DNA of 21,315 bases from contig JANOYR010000198.1 of NCBI GenBank assembly GCA_031428975.1, forward strand, positions 1-21,315, written 5' to 3'. The notes under the pieces were generated by a model. The model ran no database searches. It saw only the letters and a program-made list of their open reading frames with translations, and had not been told where the DNA came from. This DNA comes from JAAFIP01 sp031428975. GTDB taxonomy: Bacteria > Pseudomonadota > Gammaproteobacteria > Burkholderiales > Burkholderiaceae_C. Of this stretch, positions 7,745-16,297 are shown one piece after another (within the stretch, counting starts at the first letter, position 1; each line of letters opens with the position of its first letter). The position numbers were made by a program, and so were the translations under genes.

Positions 7745-8701
7745 CTAGTTTGGGCTGCTTGGTGTGGTCTGTGCCAAATTACGGGGCACAATTGCACCCG
7801 GCTGCATGATGACTTCGCGTGCTAAATGATGACCCGCCATCACAGCGGACTCCGATGACAAGCCGCGTATACGCGCTGCCAAATACGCGGCTGCAAACGC
7901 ATCGCCAGCTGCCGTGGTGTCAACGGGGCGCGTGACTGGCAGCACCGTTATGTGGCGCTGGTCGCTGGCGTTTACCCGCAACCATGTGTCTTGAGCGCCG
8001 CGTTTGACGACCAGCTCTGCGGGCGCACTGGCGCAGAGTTCTTGCCAAATAAGGGCGCTGTCGCGAATGCCCGTTAGCGCTTGCCAATCGTCAAGAGAAA
8101 CCAGTGCATGGTCACAGATGCCCAGCGCTTGGCGCATCCAGCTCTGCGCAGCATCTGTGCTTTCCCATAGGCGAGGCCGGTAATTGCTGTCAAACGAAAC
8201 CCAAGCACCACGTTGGCGCATCACCCGGGCGCAGTTGAGCAAACGTTGGCGACCCTGTGGGGGCAAAATTGCCAAGCTGATGCCACTGAAATGCAGCCCT
8301 TGCAAGTTGTTCAAACTTTGCTCCAATGGACTCAGGCCATCAGACAGATCAGAGAAATATTCGCGCGCTGCACTGGTGCTGCGCCAATAGCTAAACGAGC
8401 GCTCGCCTAGTGCATCGACGTGGATTGCATACAAGCCTGTGCTGGCAGCTGGGCGCAAGCGCACCAGCTGCGTATCCAGCCCTTCGTCGCGCCAGAACTG
8501 CGCCATGGCAGCTGCAAAATGGTCATCTCCCATGGCGCTGACCCAGCGCACACGGAGATCTTGGCTTGGGAGCGCACGCGCGAGGTATACCGCTGTGTTG
8601 AGTACATCGCCAGCAAATGCCTGTCGCCAGACACCCAGCTGTTCTTGGCGCATCTCAACCATGCACTCCCCAAAGCAGGCAATATCGCCACGGCTTGTCA
8701 T
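7745..8701 (-). CDS. kdgK: 2-dehydro-3-deoxygluconokinase (KDG kinase)
   Basis: This 318-residue PfkB-family sugar kinase phosphorylates 2-keto-3-deoxygluconate to KDPG, which feeds the Entner-Doudoroff aldolase. It resembles E. coli KdgK throughout: GECMVEM at the N-terminus, AGDVLNTAVYLAR, TGLYAIHVDALGERSFSYWR, HFSGISLAIL, SNYRPRLW, VKRGAQDTW, and the catalytic signature DTTAAGDAF with its Asp base. The alanine in DTTAAGD is typical of KdgK, whereas most PfkB enzymes have DTxGAGD. The ATG at 8701 overlaps the dctP stop by four bases. The gene ends the uptake operon, which points to an imported sugar acid delivered as KDG or converted to it. No dehydratase or KDPG aldolase gene is in the window. 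Confidence 0.93.
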   Translation of the reverse strand: MTSRGDIACFGECMVEMRQEQLGVWRQAFAGDVLNTAVYLARALPSQDLRVRWVSAMGDDHFAAAMAQFWRDEGLDTQLVRLRPAASTGLYAIHVDALGERSFSYWRSTSAAREYFSDLSDGLSPLEQSLNNLQGLHFSGISLAILPPQGRQRLLNCARVMRQRGAWVSFDSNYRPRLWESTDAAQSWMRQALGICDHALVSLDDWQALTGIRDSALIWQELCASAPAELVVKRGAQDTWLRVNASDQRHITVLPVTRPVDTTAAGDAFAAAYLAARIRGLSSESAVMAGHHLAREVIMQPGAIVPRNLAQTTPSSPN

Positions 8702-9684
8702 TTGAGCGCTTGAATTTTGTCAAATAACTCTTTAGTCCATGGGGCATCTGGCGCAGTCATTGCGGTGCGCACAGCGGCGGCAAAAGGTGCGCGGTCAACT
8801 TTGTTCACCGTCTTGCCGCGCTTGATGAACTCATCAACCAGTTTGTTTTCGGCATCTAAAATTTCTGCGCTTGCACGCGTGGATGCCTCCCAAAGCACCG
8901 CCTCAACAGTTTTCTTATCGTCGGCAGACAAGCGCTGCCACGCACTGCTTGAGATCACGGTGACCAATGACTCCGTGATGTGGCCTGACAAGGTGATGTA
9001 TTTTTGAACTTCGTAGAATTTCTTTGCATCAATGGTTGGCAAGGGGTTCTCTTGTGCATCAACAGTGCCATTTTGCAAGGCCAGATAGACCTCTGCAAAC
9101 GCAATGGGAGTCGGGTTGGCGCCTACCGCTTTAGGAAACATCATGAAAATGGGAGCATCTGGCACGCGCAGTTTCAAACCCTTCATGTCCTCTGGTTTTG
9201 TGATGGGTTTGTTGGAAGTAATGTGCCGCATCCCGTAATAGGTATAGCCCACGATTTGGTGGCCTCCGGATTTCGCTTCGTATTGGTCAGACAGCTCGCG
9301 CCACATTTTGCTGCTTCTAAATGACTGCCAGTGCGCATTGTCTCGAAAGACAAAGGGGGCAGACGCTATGGACAAAGCGGGCAGTGTCCGGCCTGCAAAA
9401 GCCATTCCAGTGTAGATAATGTCTACCGTTCCCAAGCTCAAGCCTTGGTTGATTTCAGTTTCTTTGCCCAATTGTGAGCTGGCAAACACATCTATCTGAA
9501 CCCGCGAAGCGGTGCGTTTGCGAATTTCATCGGCAGCATAAAGCGCTTGTTTGTGGTAGGGCTCAGTGTTTTCGTAGACATGCGCCCACTTGAGTTTGAT
9601 GGGGCTTTGTGCGGTGGCGGATACATGGACTCCCACGCTGAATGCGGCAGCACCCAGGGCGAGTACCAGTTGGCGTTTTTTCAT
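8698..9684 (-). CDS. dctP: TRAP transporter periplasmic solute-binding protein
   Basis: This 328-residue DctP-family protein captures the substrate in the periplasm and delivers it to the DctQ/DctM permease. A signal peptide covers about residues 1-25 (Lys-Lys-Arg, a hydrophobic core, then ATA before Gln26). Family hallmarks are HVYENTEPYHKQA near the N-terminus, the substrate carboxylate-binding Arg173 in GLKLRVPDAP, and PIAFAEVYLALQNGTVDAQENP at about 193-214. The ATG has AAAGGA six bases upstream. It lies directly before kdgK with a four-base overlap, so the likely ligand is a hexuronate, aldonate or 2-keto-3-deoxygluconate. The exact ligand cannot be read from the sequence. Confidence 0.92.
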   Translation of the reverse strand: MKKRQLVLALGAAAFSVGVHVSATAQSPIKLKWAHVYENTEPYHKQALYAADEIRKRTASRVQIDVFASSQLGKETEINQGLSLGTVDIIYTGMAFAGRTLPALSIASAPFVFRDNAHWQSFRSSKMWRELSDQYEAKSGGHQIVGYTYYGMRHITSNKPITKPEDMKGLKLRVPDAPIFMMFPKAVGANPTPIAFAEVYLALQNGTVDAQENPLPTIDAKKFYEVQKYITLSGHITESLVTVISSSAWQRLSADDKKTVEAVLWEASTRASAEILDAENKLVDEFIKRGKTVNKVDRAPFAAAVRTAMTAPDAPWTKELFDKIQALK

Positions 9685-9736
9685 ATAAATTCCTTTGGTG
9701 TATTGCGGTTTAAAAAGGCGGTGCGTATGAGTATGC

Positions 9737-10699
9737 TTAGGCTTTGAGCCCTAGCTTGTTGATGATGTGTTTGAATGCCTCATGGTCGCGGCGCAGCATG
9801 GTCTTGAATGCGCTGTCATCCGCCCAAGACGAGCCTAAGTTGAGCTTGACCATGGCTTCCTTCATGGCGGGCTCCGCCATGGTTTTTTGTGCCATGGTTT
9901 TCAGTGTCTCAATGACATTGGCAGGCGTGGCTTTGGCCACGCCAAGGCCACGCCAAGTGCCAATGCTCAAGTCGATATTGCGCTCCTTGAATGTGGGCAC
10001 TTTCTCAAAGCCAGCGACACGTTGGTCTGCCATCACAGCCAAAGTGCGCAATTTACCCGCCTGCACAAATACGCCAACCTCAGCAGGGCTCACGGCTACC
10101 GCGTCCACATGCCCACCCATCAATGCCTGCACGGCAGGGCTTGCCCCAGCAAATGGAATATGGTTGAAGGTGATGCCCGTGCGGTCTTCAACCGAGGCCG
10201 CAGCCAAATGCCAGATGGAGCCGTTACCGGCATTGCCCATGCTCATGGGTTTGGCTGATCCTGCTTTACGGGCAGCAGCCAAAAACTCCTCTAGCGTGTT
10301 CCAAGGCGATTCATGGCGCACCGTGATTGCAGCTGGGTCGGCATTCAAGCGTGCAATGGGCGTGAAATCCTCATGGCTGAATTTTGCCAAGCCCAAATGG
10401 GGCAGTGTGGTGATTTCCACGGTCATCACCGCCAGCTTGTAGCCGTCGGTTTTCCCGTGGATCACATCGTTCCAGCCAATCGCGCCACTGGCACCGGGCT
10501 TGTTGACCACCAACAGCGGTTGCGCCAGGTGTTTGCGCGCTGACTCGGCAAAAGCGCGTGCCAGCGCGTCGGTGCCGCCGCCGGCTGCAAACGGTACAAC
10601 CAGCTCAACCGGACGTTCAGGGTAGTCGGCTGCCCAAACGGGCCCGCCAAAAATCAAAGGGCTGCTTGCTGCTGTGACCAGTAAATGTCGTCTTTGCAT
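9737..10699 (-). CDS. Bug/TctC-family periplasmic binding protein
   Basis: This 320-residue protein of the tripartite tricarboxylate transporter (TctC, 'Bug') class has an N-terminal export signal (Arg3-Arg4, hydrophobic to about residue 23, VWA-AD). The family start YPERPVELVVPFAAGGGTDALAR is present, followed by KPGASGAIG and a second-lobe motif FAGASPAVQALMGGHVDA. Such proteins bind small carboxylates and normally serve TctA/TctB permeases or two-component sensors. No tctA or tctB is present here. Instead the gene sits between dctM and dctP of a TRAP operon, with gaps of 37 and 52 bases. AAGGA lies ten bases before the ATG. It may widen ligand range, sense the substrate, or use a distant permease. 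Confidence 0.9.
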   Translation of the reverse strand: MQRRHLLVTAASSPLIFGGPVWAADYPERPVELVVPFAAGGGTDALARAFAESARKHLAQPLLVVNKPGASGAIGWNDVIHGKTDGYKLAVMTVEITTLPHLGLAKFSHEDFTPIARLNADPAAITVRHESPWNTLEEFLAAARKAGSAKPMSMGNAGNGSIWHLAAASVEDRTGITFNHIPFAGASPAVQALMGGHVDAVAVSPAEVGVFVQAGKLRTLAVMADQRVAGFEKVPTFKERNIDLSIGTWRGLGVAKATPANVIETLKTMAQKTMAEPAMKEAMVKLNLGSSWADDSAFKTMLRRDHEAFKHIINKLGLKA

Positions 10700-10736
10700 G
10701 ATGAAAATATCCTTGTAAATGCAGGCTAGAAAAGTG

Positions 10737-12140
10737 TCAGCCCCAGACTCGGGGCAGCCACAGGGAAATTGCAGGAATAAAAGTGATTAAACCCAAGGCC
10801 AAAAGCAGTGGAATCATCCAAGGCAGAATCGCCATGGTGGTTCGTTCCACAGATAAACCGGCCACTCTGGCCAACACGAAGAGCACCATGCCCATAGGCG
10901 GATGCAACAGGCCAATCATCAAGTTAAGCACCATGATGAGGCCAAAGTGAATCGGGTCGACCCCCAGCTTGATAGCAATGGGCAGCAAAATGGGCACCAA
11001 AATAGTGATGGCTGCGGTGGGCTCCAGAAAGCAACCGACCAGCAGCATGAGTGCATTGGCCAGCAGCAAAAATTGCCAATCTTGGGTTGCCCAAGACAAA
11101 ATCCAAAGTGCAATGCCATCGGTGGTGCGTGTGGTGGTGAGCATCCAGCCAAATATTGAGGCCGCTGCCACAATGAACAATACGGTTGCGGTGGTCTCAA
11201 CGCTGTCCATTGAAGCTTTGATGAACTGGCGCCAGCTCAAGGTTTTGTACCACACGCCACCTAAAAACATAGCCCAGACGCAAGCCGCGATTGCCCCTTC
11301 AGTGGCCGTGAATAGCCCAGAGGTCATACCGCCAATCAACAGCACCGGGGTCATGATGGGCAGCACAGCATTGAACTTAAAGCGGCGATCCGCCCACAGC
11401 AAAAGCGCCAGCAAGACCGCAAAGGAGGGCATCAATCCAGCCCCTTGTTTTACCGCAAACCATATCGACATTGGAAAGAGGATTACCAAACCCAACTCCA
11501 TCAAAGCCTTGAGCACGCGCTTGCTGTCCCAGGGCACATCACCGCCCCAGCCATTGCGGTGGGCAAACCAAGCCACGGTGAGCATCATCATCAGCGTCAT
11601 GACTAGCCCGGGCAGTAGCCCCGCTAAAAACAGCGAACCCACCGATACGTTGGCAAACATCGCATAAATGACAAAGGGCAACGAAGGCGGAATGATAGGA
11701 CCTAAAGTGGCGGAAGCTGCTGTCACCCCCACCGCAAACTCAGCATCGTAGCCGTGCTCGCGCATGGCTTTGATCTCGATCGTCCCCAAGCCAGCCGCAT
11801 CCGCAACGGCCGTGCCGCTCATGCCCGCAAAAATCACCGAGCCTACGATATTCACATGCCCCAGGCCCCCCTTTGCCCAACCCACAAGCGCTAGGGCAAA
11901 GCTGTAAATGCGTGTAGTGATGCCAGCATAGTTCATCAGATTACCCGCGAGAATAAAAAAGGGCACAGCCAGCAAAGGAAAGCTGTCAATGCCTGCAATC
12001 ATTCGGTGAATTACCGCAAAAGGAGGAGGATTGCCCTCAATCAACAAATAGACCAAGCAGGCCGCAGCCATGCCAATGGCCACAGGTACACCTGAACCCA
12101 TAAAAACCAGAAACAAAACTTTAAAAATAGCTGCGGTCAT
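10737..12140 (-). CDS. dctM: TRAP transporter large permease subunit
   Basis: This 467-residue integral membrane protein of the DctM family drives sodium-coupled substrate import. It is almost wholly hydrophobic, with about a dozen membrane segments. It has typical DctM stretches: PFFILAGNLMNYAGI at about 61, GHVNIVGSVIFAGMSGTAVADAAGLG at about 93, LGPIIPPSLPFV at about 146, and GMTSGLFTATEGAIAA in the second half. The length is slightly above the usual 425-440. The start overlaps the dctQ stop by four bases, implying coupled translation. Together with DctQ and DctP it makes a complete TRAP system. Confidence 0.95.
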   Translation of the reverse strand: MTAAIFKVLFLVFMGSGVPVAIGMAAACLVYLLIEGNPPPFAVIHRMIAGIDSFPLLAVPFFILAGNLMNYAGITTRIYSFALALVGWAKGGLGHVNIVGSVIFAGMSGTAVADAAGLGTIEIKAMREHGYDAEFAVGVTAASATLGPIIPPSLPFVIYAMFANVSVGSLFLAGLLPGLVMTLMMMLTVAWFAHRNGWGGDVPWDSKRVLKALMELGLVILFPMSIWFAVKQGAGLMPSFAVLLALLLWADRRFKFNAVLPIMTPVLLIGGMTSGLFTATEGAIAACVWAMFLGGVWYKTLSWRQFIKASMDSVETTATVLFIVAAASIFGWMLTTTRTTDGIALWILSWATQDWQFLLLANALMLLVGCFLEPTAAITILVPILLPIAIKLGVDPIHFGLIMVLNLMIGLLHPPMGMVLFVLARVAGLSVERTTMAILPWMIPLLLALGLITFIPAISLWLPRVWG

Positions 12141-12679
12141 GGCTGCACCTCTTGGTCTTCTAATGTTGAGCGACCCATGCGCCAGTTATTTCTTGCCAAA
12201 GCTATGCCGCGCCAGCTCATGAGCGCAAAGCCGATTAAAACTGCGCCATACACCAGGCCCATCGGCAGATCAACCACGGCCATGCGGCTGCCACCGATGC
12301 GAAAAATGAGCTGAATGGTCAAGCCACAAGCGGTGAGTAAAAAAACGATGCGCATGCAATCGACTGCTGTCGCCAGCAGGCGTGCAAAACGCATGGGCAG
12401 ATAGCGGTAAACCAGATCAACGTGGATATGGTTGTTGCGCCGTACGCCAACGGCAGCGCCGATAAACACCACGCCAACTAATAGGTAGCGCGCAATTTCT
12501 TCGGTCCAGCTTGCGGAGTCGTTGAGCACATAGCGGGTAAAAAATTGCAGAAACACCACGATGGCGAGCAACCAAAAAATCAGCACGGAGAGCCAGCACT
12601 CAAGCCTGTAGTTGCCCAGGTCAATCACCTCTGGTGGGGCCTCAAAGGCCGTGCCCGTAATGTCTTGTGCTGCGTTCAT
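12137..12679 (-). CDS. dctQ: TRAP transporter small permease subunit
   Basis: This 180-residue DctQ-family membrane protein has four predicted membrane spans (starting near residues 30, 65, 107 and 140). The family motif FTRYVLNDSASWTEEIARYL lies at about 47-66 and HIHVDLVYRYLP at about 84. It forms the membrane complex with DctM. It begins inside the end of the regulator gene (four-base ATGA overlap) and ends inside the start of dctM, so regulator and permease genes form one continuous transcript. Confidence 0.93.
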   Translation of the reverse strand: MNAAQDITGTAFEAPPEVIDLGNYRLECWLSVLIFWLLAIVVFLQFFTRYVLNDSASWTEEIARYLLVGVVFIGAAVGVRRNNHIHVDLVYRYLPMRFARLLATAVDCMRIVFLLTACGLTIQLIFRIGGSRMAVVDLPMGLVYGAVLIGFALMSWRGIALARNNWRMGRSTLEDQEVQP

Positions 12680-13386
12680 TCGTGCAGCCTCCAGCCTGAG
12701 GCAAAGCGGATTTCTGCATTTTTCATGTGCAGAGTCATGGCGCTGCGAGCTGCTTGCGGGTCGCGCGAGACCACGGCATCAAGCAGCAGCTCGTGCTCGC
12801 CTTGCACCTGCGACCATATGCTTTGCCCGACAAAGTGCGACTCTAGCCGCATGTACAAAGCCCCTGTGCGCTGCTCCCAGAGCTGCTGCACCACCATCAA
12901 CAAGGCGCTGTTGCCACTGGCTTCGGCAATACACAGATGAAAGCGCTGATCGGCAGCCATGCCGGCGGCAGAATGCGAATCGTAGGCACGCATATCCTTG
13001 ACCGCTTGGTGCATGCGCGATAAGTGCAGTTCGCTGGCCTGGGTGGCGGCCAATGCGGCGCATTCGCTTTCAATGACTAGGCGCGCTCGTATCACGTCGA
13101 ACGGGCCTGGCGCGTTCAAGGGGGCGGTGTGCGTGGCGGCGTTGCTGCTGGCGGGCAATGCCAACACAGTCACTCCAGAGCCTACCTTGACCTCCACTGC
13201 GCCCTCCACCTCAAGCGCAATCAATGCCTCGCGCACAGTAGGGCGGCTGACTTTGAGGAGTTCGGCCAAATCGCGCTCTGAGGGCAAGCGCGAGCCAACG
13301 GGATAGTCGCCGCTAAAAACCAGCTGGGCGATTTGCTCGGCGATCTGGCGGTAAAGGCGTCTACTTTCTGAGGGCAGGGGGGACAT
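12676..13386 (-). CDS. GntR-family (FadR subgroup) transcriptional regulator
   Basis: The protein is 236 residues. The N-terminal winged helix-turn-helix (about 8-75) has the GntR signature SRLPSERDLAELLKVSRPTV, then REALIALEVEGAVEV and the wing GSGVTV. The C-terminal half is an FCD ligand-binding domain with candidate metal or ligand residues in RFHLCIAEASGN, GEHELLLDAV and LHMKNAEIR. Relatives such as UxuR/ExuR and LldR respond to sugar acids or carboxylates. As the first gene of the dctQM-Bug-dctP-kdgK operon it is probably a substrate-relieved autorepressor. No Shine-Dalgarno site is obvious before the ATG at 13386. Two matching palindromes upstream are its likely operators. Confidence 0.9.
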   Translation of the reverse strand: MSPLPSESRRLYRQIAEQIAQLVFSGDYPVGSRLPSERDLAELLKVSRPTVREALIALEVEGAVEVKVGSGVTVLALPASSNAATHTAPLNAPGPFDVIRARLVIESECAALAATQASELHLSRMHQAVKDMRAYDSHSAAGMAADQRFHLCIAEASGNSALLMVVQQLWEQRTGALYMRLESHFVGQSIWSQVQGEHELLLDAVVSRDPQAARSAMTLHMKNAEIRFASGWRLHE

Positions 13387-13410
13387 ATAAGGTCAAAATT
13401 GGGTTGGTTG

Positions 13411-13426
13411 AATTGGTCTTACCATT
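13411..13426. promoter_or_regulatory. Candidate GntR operator O1
   Basis: AATTGGTCTTACCATT contains the palindrome TGGT-CTT-ACCA, the TGGTNNNACCA-type site favoured by FadR-subgroup regulators. It lies 25 bases upstream of the gntR start. It adjoins a -10-like TAGAAT (13427-13432, minus strand), so binding there would cover the transcription start. The -35 is not convincing. Confidence 0.5.
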
Positions 13427-13580
13427 ATTCTATGACACATTTTTACACTTTGATTCATCTGTAGGTTGCATCTAGGGAAAACACCTAAAAATGAATTATT
13501 TGGATAAATTCAGCCTAAATCGGCATTTTTTGCACAGTTCGTGCCCAATTTTGACAATTTAATTGGTCAAATGTCTTGAT

Positions 13581-13599
13581 AAATTGGACTTACCAATTT
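13581..13599. promoter_or_regulatory. Candidate GntR operator O2
   Basis: AAATTGG-ACTTA-CCAATTT is a perfect seven-base inverted repeat sharing ATTGGNCTTACCA with O1, about 171 bases away centre to centre. The spacing would permit looping between two bound dimers. A plus-strand TTGACA (13551) followed by TTGATA (13576, 19-base spacer) overlaps its left side. The site might therefore also affect the plus-strand gene at 13702. The rest of 13433-13701 shows only A+T-rich DNA and a small GCAC-N5-GTGC repeat near 13532. Confidence 0.45.
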
Positions 13600-13701
13600 C
13601 GTTGTGAGCAGTTGCAAAAATGCCGCTTAGTCGGTTGCTGGCTTGGGTGTGCTGTGTTTCGCATCGATTAAACTGCACACCTAACTGGTACACACACGGA
13701 C

Positions 13702-14436
13702 ATGACCGACCCCATTCGCCTCTCTAAAGCCCTCGCCCAGCAACACAACATCTCGCGCAGCAGCGCTGAGCAGTTCATTGAAGGGGGGTGGGTGACGGTG
13801 AATGGGCGGGTGGAGGAGAGCCCGCAGGCGCGGGTGGGCCATGAAACGATTGTGCTGAGCAAGGAGGCGAGCCTGATGCCCAGTGTGCCCATGACCATTT
13901 TGTTGCACAAACCGGCAGGTTTTGACTGGGCTGACGGCAAAAAGGCGGCGGGTGATTTGCTGGTTGATGCCAATCGCAGCAAGGCAGATCGATCGGGTGT
14001 GCGACTTTTGCAGCGGCACATCAAGGGGCAAGAGAGCGTGACGCCGCTGGAGTTTGGTGCCAGCGGTTTGCTGGTGTTCACACAAGACTTTCCGATCAAA
14101 CGCAGGCTCTGGGAAGACGCGGCGCTGGTAGAAAACGAAGTGATTGTAGAGGTGCGTGGCGAGGTGGATGCTGCGGCATTGGACAGGCTCAACCGCCCCT
14201 TTGTGGTGAACGACCGGGTGATTTTGACCGCTAAAGTGGCGCTGTCTAAGCAAAGCGAGGGCATCACAGGGCTGCGGTTTGCGCTTAAAGCGGGTGACCT
14301 GGGCCGCATTGCAGGCGCCTGCGAACACGCGGGCCTGAAGGTGGTGGGCATGAAACGCATACGCGTGGGCCGCGTGCCACTGGCTGGCCTTGCGCCGGGG
14401 CAATGGCGCTTTTTGATGCTGCACGAACGCTTTTAG
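13702..14436 (+). CDS. RsuA/RluF-like RNA-binding protein, pseudouridine synthase fold without catalytic Asp
   Basis: This 244-residue protein has an N-terminal S4 RNA-binding domain (about 5-52: IRLSKALAQQHNISRSSAEQFI, then GWVTVNGR). A domain like the RsuA/RluB/RluF pseudouridine synthases follows: LLHKPAGFDW at 67, and KVVGMKRIRVGRVPLAGLAPGQWR at the end. In active enzymes the catalytic loop reads GRLDxxTxGLL. Here it reads TPLEFGASGLLVFT (114-127), so the catalytic Asp is Glu117 and the preceding Arg is Pro115. The protein may be an RNA binder without isomerase activity. It precedes the kinase/phosphatase gene by 26 bases on the same strand. The Shine-Dalgarno site is weak (GGA). Confidence 0.85.
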   Translation: MTDPIRLSKALAQQHNISRSSAEQFIEGGWVTVNGRVEESPQARVGHETIVLSKEASLMPSVPMTILLHKPAGFDWADGKKAAGDLLVDANRSKADRSGVRLLQRHIKGQESVTPLEFGASGLLVFTQDFPIKRRLWEDAALVENEVIVEVRGEVDAAALDRLNRPFVVNDRVILTAKVALSKQSEGITGLRFALKAGDLGRIAGACEHAGLKVVGMKRIRVGRVPLAGLAPGQWRFLMLHERF

Positions 14437-14462
14437 GGCATGGTAATTGCTTAAACTGGTGC

Positions 14463-16226
14463 ATGGCATTTGAACTCGACATTGGTTTTTGTTCTCTGAC
14501 GGGTAGAAAACCGGTCAATGAGGATTTTTGTGCGGCCATGCTGCCCGAAGTGGGGCAAGCAGGTTTTGGCGCTATTTGCGCAATTGCTGACGGCGTGAGC
14601 ACGGGGGGCATGGGGCGAGAGGCGGCGCAGACGACAGTCACCAGTTTGGTGCGTGATTATTTTGGCACACGCGAGACTTGGGACACCACCGTGGCGCTAG
14701 ACCGTGTCATCAGTGCGCAAAACACGTGGCTTGAGGGTGTGAACCACAGGCGCTCGCCCAAAATTGGCCTGACAACGCTCACCGCCTTGGTGCTGCGTGG
14801 CCAAACTTACACGCTGGCGCATATTGGCGACACACGCGCCTACCTTTTGCGTGGCGGCGAGTTGAGCTTGCTCACGCAAGACCACGCCATGGATCACCCA
14901 GATTTTCGCCACAAGCTTTTGCGCTGTATTGGTGCACAAGAGCGAATTTTGGTCGATTATTCACAGGGCGAGCTGGCTGTTGGCGACGTGTTTGTGCTCA
15001 CCACCGATGGCGTGCATGGGTCTGTCAGCGACAAACGCTTGGCGGTGCTCGTGCAAGGAGCTGCTGCGCAAGCCAATACCGCGCAAGTAAGCAGCGCACA
15101 AGAGGCCGCGCAAGCGATTGCGGCCGCAGCTGTTGCCGCTGGTTCACACGACAATGCCAGTGCGTTGGTGGTCAGGGTGCTAGGCGTTGCCGCTGGCAGC
15201 CTCAGCGACGACCAGCGCCGCGCACAGGCCGTGGTGCTGCCTAAACTGAAAGTGGGCGATGCGGTAGACGGCATGCATGTAACCGCTTTGGTGGCCGACA
15301 CGGGGGTGAATTTGCTCTACCAAGTGCGCGACACCGCTAGCCAAGCGCTGTATGCGCTCAAAACTTTGCACCCAGCGCGTGCGCACGATGCGCAAGAACG
15401 CGCTATGTTGGCCCATGAGGCTTGGCTGGCCAAGCGCATGGCCAGTGACGGTGGGGAGCAGTGGGTGCAGCTGCACGACCGACCACCTAGCGGCGCAGAG
15501 CCCAGCGCCTATTATTTGCTCTACGACTGGCACAGCGGCGAAACCTTGCAGCAAATGCTGGACAACAAGTCCCACACCAGCGTTGGCCAAGCGCTCAACG
15601 CCAGCACGCAAGTGCTCAAAGCGCTGGGGCGTCTGCACCGCCAGTCGGTGATTCACCGCGACATCAAGCCTGCCAATGTGCACTGGGGCGCAGATAACGT
15701 GTTGCGTATCTTAGACCTCGGCGTGGCATTGTCTGGCAACGCGCCACAGGCCGCACGCGATCTGCACGCGGGCACGCCCAGCTATATCAACCCAGAGCAA
15801 TGGGGCTACAGCCTAGGAAAAGCCGATGCCCCGCCCGCCGAGGCGGATTTTGGCAGCGATCTTTTTGCGTGGGGGGTGACGCTCTACCAACTGCTCACCA
15901 AGCGGTTGCCCTATGGACAGGTGCTGGCCTACCAAAGCGGCCGGTATTTCAAAGATCCCACGCCGCCTAGCCGCAGCAACCCCGAAGTGCCGATTTGGCT
16001 AGACCACATCGTCTTGAAAGCCATTGCCCGCGATGCCAAGCTGCGTTTTGAAACCGCCGAAGAGTTTCTCTTGGCGATAGAGCGTGGGGCATCACGGCCT
16101 TTGTCTGCCCTGCCGCCGATCCCGCTGGCGCAGCGCGATCCGGCAGCGCTTTGGAAAATAGGGGCGGCGGTGAGTCTGCTGTTTAACCTAATGCTGGTAT
16201 ATTGGCTGCTGTTCTTGCCTAAGTAA
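14463..16226 (+). CDS. Fused PP2C-type phosphatase and Ser/Thr protein kinase with C-terminal membrane anchor
   Basis: The protein is 587 residues from the ATG at 14463; an earlier ATG at 14403 lies inside the preceding gene. Residues about 5-240 are a PP2C phosphatase with its metal-binding acids: NED (19-21), ADG (42-44), GDTRAYL (122-128), TDG (181-183) and HDN (229-231). Residues about 265-540 are a eukaryotic-type kinase: ATP-lysine Lys300 in ALK, HRDIKPAN (398-405), DLG (418-420) in place of DFG, GTPSYINPEQ (437-446) and SDLFAWG (465-471). A single membrane span covers about 565-585. From memory, fused proteins of this type recur beside nitrate transporter and nirBD genes in Pseudomonas (PA1782 next to nasA and nirB). 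Here it lies between narK and nirBD-nasA. A role in tuning nitrate uptake is inference. Confidence 0.9.
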   Translation: MAFELDIGFCSLTGRKPVNEDFCAAMLPEVGQAGFGAICAIADGVSTGGMGREAAQTTVTSLVRDYFGTRETWDTTVALDRVISAQNTWLEGVNHRRSPKIGLTTLTALVLRGQTYTLAHIGDTRAYLLRGGELSLLTQDHAMDHPDFRHKLLRCIGAQERILVDYSQGELAVGDVFVLTTDGVHGSVSDKRLAVLVQGAAAQANTAQVSSAQEAAQAIAAAAVAAGSHDNASALVVRVLGVAAGSLSDDQRRAQAVVLPKLKVGDAVDGMHVTALVADTGVNLLYQVRDTASQALYALKTLHPARAHDAQERAMLAHEAWLAKRMASDGGEQWVQLHDRPPSGAEPSAYYLLYDWHSGETLQQMLDNKSHTSVGQALNASTQVLKALGRLHRQSVIHRDIKPANVHWGADNVLRILDLGVALSGNAPQAARDLHAGTPSYINPEQWGYSLGKADAPPAEADFGSDLFAWGVTLYQLLTKRLPYGQVLAYQSGRYFKDPTPPSRSNPEVPIWLDHIVLKAIARDAKLRFETAEEFLLAIERGASRPLSALPPIPLAQRDPAALWKIGAAVSLLFNLMLVYWLLFLPK

Positions 16227-16259
16227 TATCCAGGCAGACTTATACAGGTTTTTAGGCCG

Positions 16260-16297
16260 ATGTCACGGTGCTATGGTCATAGTTAGCTATAAATAAA
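16260..16297 (+). repeat. Dispersed 39-bp motif, copy B
   Basis: ATGTCACGGTGCTATGGTCA, then six bases, then GCTATAAATAAA. It matches copies A and C with identical spacing and ends at the start codon of the next gene. TATAAA (16288-16293) could act as a -10 for that gene, which would make its message leaderless; no matching -35 was found. Confidence 0.5.

Noticed and set aside
7732..7748. CTTTTG-GTTCG-CAAAAG hairpin at the kdgK stop as a terminator
   Set aside because: Six mostly A-T pairs and no following T-run on the minus strand; too weak to call.
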